A stretch of 64,000 bases of DNA from Pseudomonas wayambapalatensis (GTDB lineage: Bacteria; Pseudomonadota; Gammaproteobacteria; Pseudomonadales; Pseudomonadaceae), in contig CP077096.1 of assembly GCA_014268975.2 (NCBI GenBank), forward strand, positions 2,269,501-2,333,500, in the 5' to 3' direction. This document shows positions 16,474 to 23,304 of the stretch, piece by piece. The first letter of the stretch is position 1. Every line of letters begins with the position of its first letter. The position numbers and the translations under genes are program-made. The notes beneath the pieces were generated by a model. That model saw nothing but the letters and a program-made list of their open reading frames with translations. It did no database searches and was not told the origin of the DNA.

Positions 16474-16698
16474 TTACTCGGGAATGACGTGGTACCAAGA
16501 ATCGCGACTGCGGTCGTAGGCAATCTTTCCCGCCTTGCGCAGCGACTGAAGCCGGGCATCAGTGGTGCGCCAAGGATCGCGATCGGGACTGACTTGTTCG
16601 CCGGACTTGTTGAGGCGTACACAAAGCTTGCTGTACTGCCGAACTCCGGCGTCGATCAAGTCCAGCAACAGCTGGTCATATGAGGCGTATTTGCTCAT
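16474..16698 (-). CDS. Small winged-helix-like protein
   Basis: A 74-aa protein starting MSKYASYDQLLLDLIDAGV. The order of helices, then RLQSLRKAGKIAYDRSRDSW as a recognition helix and beta wing, suggests a small winged-helix DNA-binding protein. This is a fold-level guess. It lies in the leftward operon between two coupled genes. Confidence 0.55.
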   Translation of the reverse strand: MSKYASYDQLLLDLIDAGVRQYSKLCVRLNKSGEQVSPDRDPWRTTDARLQSLRKAGKIAYDRSRDSWYHVIPE

Positions 16699-16703
16699 CT
16701 TGG

Positions 16704-16925
16704 TTACTCGGTGGGTGGCGCCAGGAATGGCTGCCAATGCGTGACGCGATGCTCGAAGCGATCGCCATCGAAATAACGCCAGTCGATGCCGTTCCAGTAG
16801 AGGAACCGCGAACCGTTTGCGAAGCTTTGCGCTGCCTTGGCTGGCGTGTAGGCGATCACCCGGGCCTTGCCGCCACCCTTGGGCAGCTCAGGCATGCGCT
16901 CAGAGCACTTGATCCAGCCGCTCAT
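16704..16925 (-). CDS. DUF551-like protein
   Basis: A 73-aa protein opening MSGWIKCSERMPELPKG and ending VTHWQPFLAPP, the two signature ends of DUF551, a common small phage protein family of unknown function. It overlaps its upstream neighbour by ATGA. Confidence 0.8.
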   Translation of the reverse strand: MSGWIKCSERMPELPKGGGKARVIAYTPAKAAQSFANGSRFLYWNGIDWRYFDGDRFEHRVTHWQPFLAPPTE

Positions 16926-17209
16926 GGCTTCACCCGGGCGGCGAGCGCGATACCACCTGGCGACCCTGGCAGGGGAGTTACCCAGTTCTTTTCGAAGTCG
17001 GACATGGCTGCGCCGGGCGAATCGCCGAACCCGGCTACACCGCCCTGCAAGTCTTCACCGTACAGCGCGCACCATTGGTTCCCGTCGATGCTCAGGGTTG
17101 GGCGATAAAGCACCGAAGGACTGGTGGCGTTTTCGGCGATGGCGTGGAAGCAGAGCATCGCGTTGTGCTCGATGGCGCTACATGCCATGAGGCTGTGTTC
17201 GTCTTTCAT
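16922..17209 (-). CDS. 95-aa hypothetical early protein
   Basis: The start at 17209 (MKDEHSLMACSAIEHNAM) is chosen over a longer frame. The middle contains LSIDGNQWCALYGEDLQGGV and GDSPGAAMSDFEKNW, a pattern common in small phage proteins of unknown role. It is the first gene after the long structured gap 17210-17640. Confidence 0.6.
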   Translation of the reverse strand: MKDEHSLMACSAIEHNAMLCFHAIAENATSPSVLYRPTLSIDGNQWCALYGEDLQGGVAGFGDSPGAAMSDFEKNWVTPLPGSPGGIALAARVKP

Positions 17210-17640
17210 GGTTGATCCTCTGAACCGCATTGGCCAGGCGCCAGGCGAAGGTGACCAAACCCACCGTGAAAGGTGGCCTGGCGCCTGCCTAATGCGGTCG
17301 TATGTGAAGAGAAGGGGTGAAGCGTGAAAGCCCGAGGCTTTCCCGGGCTTTCATCAATGGTCGCTGCTATCTGAGGCAGTGCCGAGCTGGAAGGCCTCGG
17401 CGCGCTGTCCTGTTACATGGCAAGTCCTCCGGTGATCACACGCTGGAATCGCAGCGGCACTCAAGAAGTGGGGCGGGATGCATCGGGGTGTGATCGGCGC
17501 GGAGGAAGGTGAGCAAATCACCTAGGATTGCCCGGATCTCCGACCTCGCTTATTCCGGGCGCTTCACCCGATCACACTCCGATACAGCCTGCGATGGGGA
17601 GCAGAGCATCGGGCCGTCTCTCCGGCTGTCAGGGAATCAG
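17210..17640 (-). other. Structured intercistronic region without a gene
   Basis: No convincing frame is seen over 431 bp. Several inverted repeats are present: about 23-bp arms at 17224-17246 and 17276-17298 with few mismatches, GAAAGCCCG / CGGGCTTTC at 17326 and 17344, GCCGAG / CTCGGC near 17382, and 16-bp arms at 17482-17497 and 17568-17583 with one mismatch. The core GATCACAC also occurs near 17434 and could pair alternatively. Transcribed leftward from PL this would be a highly folded RNA. Confidence 0.5.
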
Positions 17641-17907
17641 TCAGCCAATTGCTGGCCGGGCTAGGAAGTCATTCAGCGCCTGCTGCTTGGCATCCTCGCC
17701 ATCCAAGAAGCGGATTGCCCACGGCATCAAAGTCTTGACCGTGCCGTCTGCCATCTCGACGATCGCTACGCTGTAGTTGCCGGGGCCATTCTCGAACTCT
17801 TCGTAGTCGACGCCCCAGCCGTGGAACCTGCCCTCGACTGCGTCTTCGAGCCCCACCCTACGGCCACGATCATCGTGCACCGCCGCCATCGTCATTACTG
17901 GTCGCAT
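17641..17907 (-). CDS. 88-aa hypothetical early protein
   Basis: An acidic protein starting MRPVMTMAAVHDDRGRRVG with GGAGGG seven bases upstream. The middle reads EEFENGPGNYSVAIVEMADG and then MPWAIRFLD, as in unnamed phage proteins with a small beta barrel. The function is unknown. Confidence 0.6.
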   Translation of the reverse strand: MRPVMTMAAVHDDRGRRVGLEDAVEGRFHGWGVDYEEFENGPGNYSVAIVEMADGTVKTLMPWAIRFLDGEDAKQQALNDFLARPAIG

Positions 17908-17979
17908 CTTTTTGCCCTCCAGGGCGGTTGATTTCCCGTCTGGCCCTCGGTGAAGGCCAGCCAGTGAAATCTGTGTTGG

Positions 17980-18162
17980 TCAGCGGCGCTGGTGCTGGCA
18001 GAAATCCGCCACTGCTGCTTCGCGTGTTGCTCGAAGCGGTGCGCCGGGTACGTCTCGGGCCAGGTAGCCGGTCGGCACCAGCTGTTCAAATCGACCGACC
18101 GCTATCGCTGCATCTGATGGATGCCTGGCCTTGCAAGCCTCACAAGCTGCAGTTCTCTTCAT
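17980..18162 (-). CDS. 60-aa hypothetical early protein
   Basis: The frame MKRTAACEACKARHPSDAAI, then LVPTGYLARDVPGAPLRATR, has a CxxC near the N-terminus and a composition typical of small Pseudomonas phage proteins. It is preferred over an overlapping frame at 17895-18089, which looks like a shadow. The function is unknown. Confidence 0.55.
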   Translation of the reverse strand: MKRTAACEACKARHPSDAAIAVGRFEQLVPTGYLARDVPGAPLRATREAAVADFCQHQRR

Positions 18163-18224
18163 GATCTAACTCCAGTGGATTCCCAAAGCACCCGGTCGCC
18201 CAGGTGCTTCAGTGAATCTCGTGC

Positions 18225-18329
18225 TCAGGCGACAAGCTCATACAGCGCCCAGCCACAGCCGATCAGGCAGATAGCCAGGGTAAGCAGGAAAAGCTTGGCG
18301 CCCAGGGTGAAGCGAATTCTTGGTGCCAT
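18225..18329 (-). CDS. 34-aa membrane peptide, first gene after PL
   Basis: The frame starts MAPRIRFTLGAKLFLLTLAI: a basic start and one membrane helix. It is the first likely translated frame about 290 bases downstream of the leftward promoter. It is too short to resemble an N antiterminator and has no arginine-rich motif. Confidence 0.45.
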   Translation of the reverse strand: MAPRIRFTLGAKLFLLTLAICLIGCGWALYELVA

Positions 18330-18600
18330 TTCAGGTACTCGATAGGTGTTTGATTTCTCCGCCCCATGCGCGTCGCCGCGGTTTCCCCACCTGGCCGGGT
18401 CACACATTTCGTGGACGGTGTTGTTCCCGGCTGGCTTGCATGGTTTGGCGTCCTCCCATCTGGGGAGTCCGGCAGGTTCCAGAGCCTGCATGGGGATCGA
18501 AATTTATTGCTCGCGCTGTGCCGTTGCCGGGATCGATCCGCGAGGTTCCCATCGGTGTTAAAGAGCGGTGAGGCTTGAGGGCCTCCCGAGGGGCTGTGTG
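18330..18600 (-). other. Leader of the leftward operon
   Basis: No credible gene is seen between PL and the first small frame. This roughly 270-nt leader is the place where nut-like or put-like antitermination signals would be expected; no boxA/boxB was recognised by eye. Confidence 0.35.
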
Positions 18601-18616
18601 GCGCCTCGATGACTAA

Positions 18617-18646
18617 AATATTGCCTAGGGAATTATTCTCTGTCAA
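18617..18646 (-). promoter_or_regulatory. PL promoter with operator
   Basis: On the minus strand a perfect TTGACA (plus-strand 18641-18646) is followed, 17-18 bases on, by CAATAT/AATATT. The operator ATTGCCTAGGGAATT (18620-18634) lies between them and is identical, inverted, to the operator at 20619-20633. A second, imperfect palindrome (TGCC-N4-GAATT-N4-AATTC-N4-GGCA, 18647-18676) lies just upstream of the -35 box. Repressor bound here should silence the leftward early genes. Confidence 0.75.
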
Positions 18647-18680
18647 TGCCTCCGGAATTAAAAAATTCTTTGGGCATGAA

Positions 18681-18702
18681 AAACCCGCCATTGCGGCGGG
18701 TT
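18681..18702 (-). terminator. Terminator of the repressor operon
   Basis: On the minus strand AACCCGCC-gcaat-GGCGGGTT is followed by TTT. It stands 24 bases after the stop of the 311-aa gene and directly before PL, so it closes the cI operon and insulates PL. Confidence 0.8.
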
Positions 18703-18725
18703 CGAGATGCGATGGGAGGGCCTTA

Positions 18726-19661
18726 TTAGTCCTCTGTCACCAGCTTGTAGGTGACAATTTCGCGGTCAGAAAGGGGTTCAAACCTAACGTGCTTGAGCAC
18801 CTTCAAGGAAACAGGCATGCCAAGCGTATACTTCTGGATGTGATGATACTGCTGTCGGTTGTAGCTGATTTTAAGCTTCGAGTTGGCCGATCGAATGTAA
18901 AGGGCTCCGTTCTCCTTCAGATCGGTAACTTCCCCAAAAAGCGATACCGGCTCAGGTTCTCGTATCTCATGCTTAGAGAGCTTTTTATGGGCAAGCCTGA
19001 CTGCCTCGAGACTTCCACCCCAATGGTAGACCTTGGAATTCGGCGCAGGCCATAGGAGCTCTGCGCTCAATTCCTGGGCCTCCAATTCGCCAAGCATATC
19101 GCTCAGTGCCTTCGTGGCAGAGACGCCTATATTCTCAACAAGCTCCCGAATCCTGTCCTCGGATGGCTCTTTCAGGACCTCGAAAATCTGCTCTAGGGCC
19201 CCCTCTAGAATCGAGTCCCCAGCCATATCGGTAGCCACATTTCCAGCAAACACCAAACGAGTCGATCCCATGGCAAGGCCAGACAGTCTCAAATCGAGCT
19301 CTTGGGCTAGCGTCTCGGGAATTCCTCTTCCTGGGTCCTTACCGTGCCTTAAGTGATAAGCAGCATACGAGAGGGCGCGATTGATCCCATAGGAAACCTT
19401 GGATAGGAGCTTAAGCGGGATGCTCCCGTCCATACGACGACCTGAAAGGCGCAGCTGGATTACCTCGTTTTGAAGTGCAGCTTTTGCCTGTCGAAGCTCT
19501 TGGCGAAGATCTTCTTGATGAGCTTGCCAAGAGCGGAGCGAGACTTGCAGCGAGAACCTGTTCGGATCAGCAGCAAGGCGCTTCTCGTCCTCTGTGATGA
19601 GGCTCGCCACCTGAGCTAACTGGCGCTCAAGCCAATCAATGCGATTTGCCTGCTCCGTCAT
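18726..19661 (-). CDS. 311-aa unknown protein, last gene of the repressor operon
   Basis: The N-terminal 65 residues form a coiled coil (DWLERQLAQVASLITEDEKR), the middle is helical, and the C-terminal 90 residues look like a beta domain (PVSLFGEVTDLKENGALYIR, then the end YKLVTED). No family recognised. The start overlaps the stop of the nucleotidyltransferase-like gene by four bases, so the two are translationally coupled. Lying between cI and PL with its own terminator, it should be expressed in the lysogen from the repressor promoter. Its place matches lambda rexB, but the sequence is soluble rather than membrane. Confidence 0.7.
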   Translation of the reverse strand: MTEQANRIDWLERQLAQVASLITEDEKRLAADPNRFSLQVSLRSWQAHQEDLRQELRQAKAALQNEVIQLRLSGRRMDGSIPLKLLSKVSYGINRALSYAAYHLRHGKDPGRGIPETLAQELDLRLSGLAMGSTRLVFAGNVATDMAGDSILEGALEQIFEVLKEPSEDRIRELVENIGVSATKALSDMLGELEAQELSAELLWPAPNSKVYHWGGSLEAVRLAHKKLSKHEIREPEPVSLFGEVTDLKENGALYIRSANSKLKISYNRQQYHHIQKYTLGMPVSLKVLKHVRFEPLSDREIVTYKLVTED

Positions 19662-20119
19662 ATGTTAACTCCGATGGATGCCAGACCTTTGGGGGTCACC
19701 TCGTCGCGCTGCGTGCCAAATTGCTGTTGCCAATAGGCGACGCCGCGGGAATTTTCCTCTGCTACTTGGAACACATGAAGCCTGAATCGGTTCATGACCA
19801 TGGTGCTATCGAAGAGGTTCAGAAGCACAGGTCGTGCCGACTCTGAGATCTCATCAAGGACGGAAGACTTGAAGACCAGAACGATATCGATGTCGTCTGG
19901 CTCGTCCTTGGCGCACATGAAGGATCCGTCGATCCAGGCGGTGCCTTTGAAGCCTGTGGCACCCAGCATATCCAAGTATACGCCAAGCGCCGAGAACAGA
20001 GCCCTCCTCCTGGAGGATTCCGGGAAGGCGTCGACGGTCAGTTCTCTCAAGGATTCAAGAGTGTGGGGATGCAGACCGCCCGGAAGGAGCGGGGGGTAAT
20101 CAATCTTTTCCTGATTCAT
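19658..20119 (-). CDS. Nucleotidyltransferase-like protein (DUF6932-like) in the immunity operon
   Basis: A 153-aa protein. The segment WIDGSFMCAKDEPDDIDIVL (about residues 62-81) has the form of the minimal nucleotidyltransferase motif: GS, a spacer, then DxD-type acids followed by hydrophobics. Such short NTases act as toxins (MNT/AbiE-like) or modify tRNAs and proteins. It overlaps the repressor gene by 20 bases and the 311-aa gene by four, so all three are one unit. Expression in the lysogen is expected. The DUF6932 label is from memory of family features. Confidence 0.65.
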   Translation of the reverse strand: MNQEKIDYPPLLPGGLHPHTLESLRELTVDAFPESSRRRALFSALGVYLDMLGATGFKGTAWIDGSFMCAKDEPDDIDIVLVFKSSVLDEISESARPVLLNLFDSTMVMNRFRLHVFQVAEENSRGVAYWQQQFGTQRDEVTPKGLASIGVNI

Positions 20120-20558
20120 TCCGAGGCATCAAAAGATCCATTGCCTGCTTTAGCTTGATAGCTTGCTCTTCCGTCATGCCGAGCATCCTGTCCGCCATCT
20201 CGTCTACAGCCATTTTGTGGGTCGGGCTTACCTGCGCATAGCGACTATCTCGGTGGTAGTCGCCATCACCGTAAGCCTGCGCAACGTGGGCAATCTCATC
20301 AGCAAGGCGCTTGCTGTATTTCTCAGCAGGTATGCCAAAAAGCTTGAAGATTCCGACGGCCACATCCTTGTTGAGCCTCAACCTTCCGTTCAGGTAGTTG
20401 CTGAACGATCCCTGGTTCATCCCGAGCGCCGCTCCAGCAGCCTCCTGAGTAATCCGCTTTTCCTTAGGCCGAGAGGCGTTCTCCTCTTTGATCAAGGCCT
20501 TCAGGGCTGCGCATTCAGCCAATTCCCAGTCTTCGAGTGGTCGCTTGTCTTTGCTCAT
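20100..20558 (-). CDS. CI-like repressor, HTH only
   Basis: A 152-aa XRE-type repressor. The HTH spans about residues 35-62 (ITQEAAGAALGMNQGSFSNY). The C-terminal part is helical and acidic and ends in a short linker, with no S24 peptidase domain and no Ser/Lys dyad, so RecA-stimulated self-cleavage is not expected. The ATG at 20558 is taken; an in-frame TTG at 20591 would add 11 residues. Divergent from cro across a 106-bp region carrying two operators. It should maintain lysogeny by closing PR and PL. Confidence 0.85.
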   Translation of the reverse strand: MSKDKRPLEDWELAECAALKALIKEENASRPKEKRITQEAAGAALGMNQGSFSNYLNGRLRLNKDVAVGIFKLFGIPAEKYSKRLADEIAHVAQAYGDGDYHRDSRYAQVSPTHKMAVDEMADRMLGMTEEQAIKLKQAMDLLMPRNESGKD

Positions 20559-20594
20559 GGCGGGCGAGTGTATTTCCGGAGGTAATGACAAACA

Positions 20595-20636
20595 AATGCC
20601 TAGGGAATTGATTTAAAAAATTCCCTAGGCAATAAT
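20595..20636 (+). promoter_or_regulatory. PR promoter with two operators
   Basis: The -35 box TTGATT (20608-20613) and the -10 box AATAAT (20631-20636) are spaced by 17 bases. Operators AATGCCTAGGGAATT (20595-20609) and AATTCCCTAGGCAAT (20619-20633) face each other across nine bases and overlap both boxes. The core CCTAGG is itself a palindrome. The same site recurs in PL. The repressor promoter must also lie here on the minus strand, but its boxes are not clear. Confidence 0.8.
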
Positions 20637-20664
20637 CACGACATGAATCACTGGAGGAGAGGCC

Positions 20665-20874
20665 ATGAGCCGTACTCACATCACCAAATTTGCTGCTGAT
20701 CACGGACAGACCGAAGCGGCATCGCTCCTGGGTATGACGCAGGGTGCCCTGAGCAAAGCCATCAGGGTGGGTCGCGATGTTTATGTGACTAAAAACTCTG
20801 ACGGCACCTATTCCGCGGAAGAGGTCAGGCCTTTCCCGTGCCAACAGCACCACATTAAAAAGTCCGCCGCTTAA
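20665..20874 (+). CDS. cro: Cro-like regulator
   Basis: A 69-aa protein with an HTH at about residues 13-35 (GQTEAASLLGMTQGALSKAI), typical of Cro/YdaS-like proteins of lambdoid phages. It is the first gene after PR, with GGAGGAG 6-7 bases before the ATG. It should compete with the repressor at the shared operators and allow lytic growth. Confidence 0.85.
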   Translation: MSRTHITKFAADHGQTEAASLLGMTQGALSKAIRVGRDVYVTKNSDGTYSAEEVRPFPCQQHHIKKSAA

Positions 20875-20904
20875 CCAATTTCAATCGCAAGGAGCAGTAC
20901 CCCT

Positions 20905-21111
20905 ATGGGATTCAAAGACCCACTGACACAGCGCCGTGACCTGGCGAGAAAGGTCCGCCTCTATCCGCTGCTTGATCGGCAGTTGCAACGCGCCGCGCAC
21001 AAGTCTCGCCGCGAGTACGCGACCTACCTCTTCGAGATGCTCGAGTGGGCTGCTGTGAATGGCGGCATCGAAGCCCTCATGCCCGACGACCTGAAGGATA
21101 TCGCGGGCTAG
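20905..21111 (+). CDS. 68-aa hypothetical protein after cro
   Basis: A basic helical protein (FKDPLTQRRDLARKVRLYPL, then HKSRREYATYLFEMLEWAA). The arrangement of a strand and two helices is compatible with a ribbon-helix-helix-like regulator. CII position in lambda is comparable, but no sequence likeness to CII is seen. Confidence 0.6.
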   Translation: MGFKDPLTQRRDLARKVRLYPLLDRQLQRAAHKSRREYATYLFEMLEWAAVNGGIEALMPDDLKDIAG

Positions 21112-21130
21112 AGGCCCTCAGGAGGGCACG

Positions 21131-21331
21131 ATGGAATTTTGTGAAGAGAACGTGCCGCCAGAGACCAGAGCCAAGATTCATCGCCTGATGGAAGCCAGGG
21201 GTTGGACGTTTGAGGAGGCCGTGAACGAGGTCTTGCTCGAAGCAATTACGTCTGGCGCAACGGTATTCGTAGGAAGGCGAAAGGCACCGGTTCTGGAGCT
21301 GGTGGGACTGAAGAGGCCCTCTACCGGATAG
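21131..21331 (+). CDS. 66-aa hypothetical protein
   Basis: Begins MEFCEENVPPETRAKIHRLM with AGGAGG upstream. It contains a single helical hairpin with the sequence GWTFEEAVNEVLLEAI, suggesting an Arc/RHH-type small DNA-binding or adaptor protein. The function is unknown. A hairpin terminator follows directly. Confidence 0.55.
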   Translation: MEFCEENVPPETRAKIHRLMEARGWTFEEAVNEVLLEAITSGATVFVGRRKAPVLELVGLKRPSTG

Positions 21332-21332
21332 G

Positions 21333-21356
21333 TGAGGCCCTCACTTGGGGCCTCTT
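21333..21356 (+). terminator. Terminator after the cro transcript genes
   Basis: GAGGCCC-tcactt-GGGGCCTC followed by TTT, placed just after the stop at 21331. It may act like lambda tR1, ending unmodified PR transcripts before the KilA-N and replication genes. A second GC hairpin (GCCGGG / CCCGGC) lies at about 21389-21407. Confidence 0.6.
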
Positions 21357-21437
21357 TAGGGACTCAACAAATCGCAGAGACAAAAAAGCCGGGTTCGCGG
21401 CCCGGCTCTCTGCAATACAAAACTCTGTAGGGGAATT

Positions 21438-22229
21438 ATGCATATGCAGACCCAAAGTGTACAGGCCCTCATTCGGCCCGCGCCACAAAATGCGAACCAC
21501 GATTTCGTGGCGCGAAGCATGTCGCTCACCCTGGGCGGCGTGAAGATCAAGCAGGATATTGAGGGTCGGTACTGCCTCAACGACCTGCATAAGGCGGCCA
21601 TAGCCGATGGAGCGAATAAGCGCACCAAAGAGCCAGGCAAGTTCATGGCTACGGAATCCTTCACCGAAATGGTGGCTGAGTTAACTACCCAAAATCCGGG
21701 TAGTTTGCCGGTCGTCACTATTGAGGGCCGGAATGGCGGCACCTATGTCGTAAAGGAGCTGATCTATGCCTACGCCATGTGGGTGAACGCCAAGTTCCAT
21801 CTGCATGTCATTCGAACCTTCGACGCGGTAGTGGTTGGGCACATTCAGCTTGTAGAGGGGCGCCAAGCCCGCGAGCGTGCGCGCCTTGAAGCTCCCGCCC
21901 TGACTGATGCCATCAAGCATGGCCGCATGGCGGCTGGTAAGGAAACCAAGCACTACCACTTCAGTAACGAGTTCGATCTGATCAACCGCATCGCCCTGGG
22001 CATGCCATCGAAGGCATACCGGGCGGCGCACTGCATCAGCCCAACTGACTCGATCCGTGATCACTTGACCCCGTGCGAAATCCGCTGCATCGAGCACCTT
22101 CAGCGCGTGAATGCTTCCCTGATTGACGTTGGCATGGACTTCGAGTCCCGCAAGAAGAAGCTGAGCCAGATCTACATCCAGCGTCACAGTCGTGCACTGC
22201 TGTCCGAAATCAAGCGCCTGGAGTTTTAG
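21438..22229 (+). CDS. KilA-N domain protein (antirepressor-like)
   Basis: A 263-aa protein. The KilA-N domain lies at about residues 30-135 (IKQDIEGRYCLNDLHKAAIA, GRNGGTYVVKELIYAYAMWV), followed by a helical C-terminal domain. KilA-N and related modules are found in phage antirepressors and lytic regulators, and because the repressor here lacks a cleavage domain, this gene is a reasonable candidate for the switch-breaking function. Codons 15-29 contain stem-loop copy A (21479-21524), which encodes the stretch PQNANHDFVARS. Confidence 0.8.
   Translation: MHMQTQSVQALIRPAPQNANHDFVARSMSLTLGGVKIKQDIEGRYCLNDLHKAAIADGANKRTKEPGKFMATESFTEMVAELTTQNPGSLPVVTIEGRNGGTYVVKELIYAYAMWVNAKFHLHVIRTFDAVVVGHIQLVEGRQARERARLEAPALTDAIKHGRMAAGKETKHYHFSNEFDLINRIALGMPSKAYRAAHCISPTDSIRDHLTPCEIRCIEHLQRVNASLIDVGMDFESRKKKLSQIYIQRHSRALLSEIKRLEF
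21479..21524. repeat. Stem-loop family copy A
   Basis: Arms CGCGCCACAAAAT (21479-21491) and ATTTCGTGGCGCG (21512-21524) pair over 13 bp with one mismatch, with a 20-base loop, nine bases longer overall than the other copies. It lies inside the start of the KilA-N gene. Confidence 0.8.
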
Positions 22230-22231
22230 GC

Positions 22232-22528
22232 ATGAAGACTTATCCGCTTGATATCGAATCAGTAGGCGAAGACACCTACATCGTCATGAGCCGTGGACAT
22301 CACGATCTTGAGCTGTTCATGGCTGAGGCTGTGAAAGAACGCCCGCGCTGGTGCCTGGGCGGCCCTGAGCACGTATGGGTCAAGACTGTTCCTGGCCGCG
22401 GCAGCTACGCCAGCTTCTACCACATCGTTCCACGAGGCACTCGTGGAGCGTGGCCGGCGACCTATTGCCACGAATATGGCGAAGGCTACGAGCGCTACAA
22501 CGACATGGCCAAGGAGCGCGACCAATGA
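22232..22528 (+). CDS. 98-aa hypothetical protein
   Basis: Begins MKTYPLDIESVGEDTYIVMS two bases after the KilA-N stop and overlaps the O-like gene by ATGA. The rest (WCLGGPEHVWVKTVPG) is rich in aromatic residues. No family recognised; transcribed with the replication genes. Confidence 0.6.
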   Translation: MKTYPLDIESVGEDTYIVMSRGHHDLELFMAEAVKERPRWCLGGPEHVWVKTVPGRGSYASFYHIVPRGTRGAWPATYCHEYGEGYERYNDMAKERDQ

Positions 22529-23304
22529 GCGTCCAATCCATGTCCTGGGCCTTGGAGCAGCGCGACATCGTAGACGCCACTGCGCGCTATGTGCTGCTGG
22601 TCCTGGCCAACTACGCCGACAAGAACGGCCGAGGGGCTTTTCCGTCCTCCGCGAGCATCAGCGACGACACTGGCCTGTCCATCCGCACGGTGAAGTACAA
22701 GCTCGACCACCTCCTGGAGATTGGGGTGATTCGCCTTGGGAATCAGGCAATTGCCGGTGCCTACATCGACCGTCACGATCGCCGACCAACCGTCTATGAC
22801 CTGTGCGTAGAACGGGGTGCAACAGCTGCACCCGGTTCTGAGCGGGGTGCAAATGACAACACAACGGGGTGCAGCTCACGACAGAACGGGGTGCAAACCA
22901 CGACAGAACGGGGTGCAGGAGCTGCACCCAATCCATCAATAAACCATCAAGGAACCATCAAAGAACCGAAGGGGGCAGTCGCTGACGCTCCTGCGGCTCC
23001 GAAGAAGGCTCCTAAGTTCGACCCGATGACTGCCAAGCCGGCAAACGTCAGCGACGCCGTATGGGCTGATTGGTGCCAGCACCGCAAGGAAATTGGCAAG
23101 CGCCTGACCAAGACGTCGTGCGAACGCCAGGCCGCCCAGCTGGCCAAGCACCACGCACCCGACGCCGTGATCAACCAGTCGATCAGCAACGGCTGGACCG
23201 GGCTGTTCCCGGAGAAGGTGCTGCCAGGTGCCCAGCATGGCCAGCGCCGCAACGGTCCCGACTTCAACGACACCAGCTGGGCTGATGACCTGGGGGCCTT
23301 ATGA
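22525..23304 (+). CDS. Replication initiator, lambda O-like
   Basis: A 259-aa protein. The N-terminal domain (residues 1-90) is a winged helix of the phage O/DnaD-like kind (LEQRDIVDATARYVLLVLAN, FPSSASISDDTGLSIRTVKY). A low-complexity linker (95-165) is encoded by the iterons, and the C-terminal domain (about 175-235) would recruit the loader. It should bind the iterons in its own gene and start theta replication. Its start overlaps the previous stop, and it overlaps the P-like gene by four bases. Confidence 0.8.
   Translation: MSVQSMSWALEQRDIVDATARYVLLVLANYADKNGRGAFPSSASISDDTGLSIRTVKYKLDHLLEIGVIRLGNQAIAGAYIDRHDRRPTVYDLCVERGATAAPGSERGANDNTTGCSSRQNGVQTTTERGAGAAPNPSINHQGTIKEPKGAVADAPAAPKKAPKFDPMTAKPANVSDAVWADWCQHRKEIGKRLTKTSCERQAAQLAKHHAPDAVINQSISNGWTGLFPEKVLPGAQHGQRRNGPDFNDTSWADDLGAL
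22811..22975. other. ori: Probable phage replication origin with iterons
   Basis: Five direct copies of A(A/G)CGGGGTGCA start at 22811, 22841, 22863, 22885 and 22907; the last four are exactly 22 bp apart, two helical turns. The fifth pairs with an inverted CTGCACCC to make a perfect 8-bp hairpin (22911-22929). An AT-rich stretch with three CCATCAA repeats follows (22933-22970). Iterons inside the initiator gene plus an adjacent AT-rich region is the layout of lambda ori. Confidence 0.75.

Noticed and set aside
17895..18089. 64-codon frame overlapping the 60-aa early gene
   Set aside because: Its composition (many Trp/His/Gln) looks out of frame; the 17980-18162 frame is more protein-like.
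22811..22920. Iterons considered as a CRISPR-like array
   Set aside because: Units are 11 bp with a constant 22-bp period and sit in an initiator gene; no spacers and no cas genes are seen anywhere in the window.
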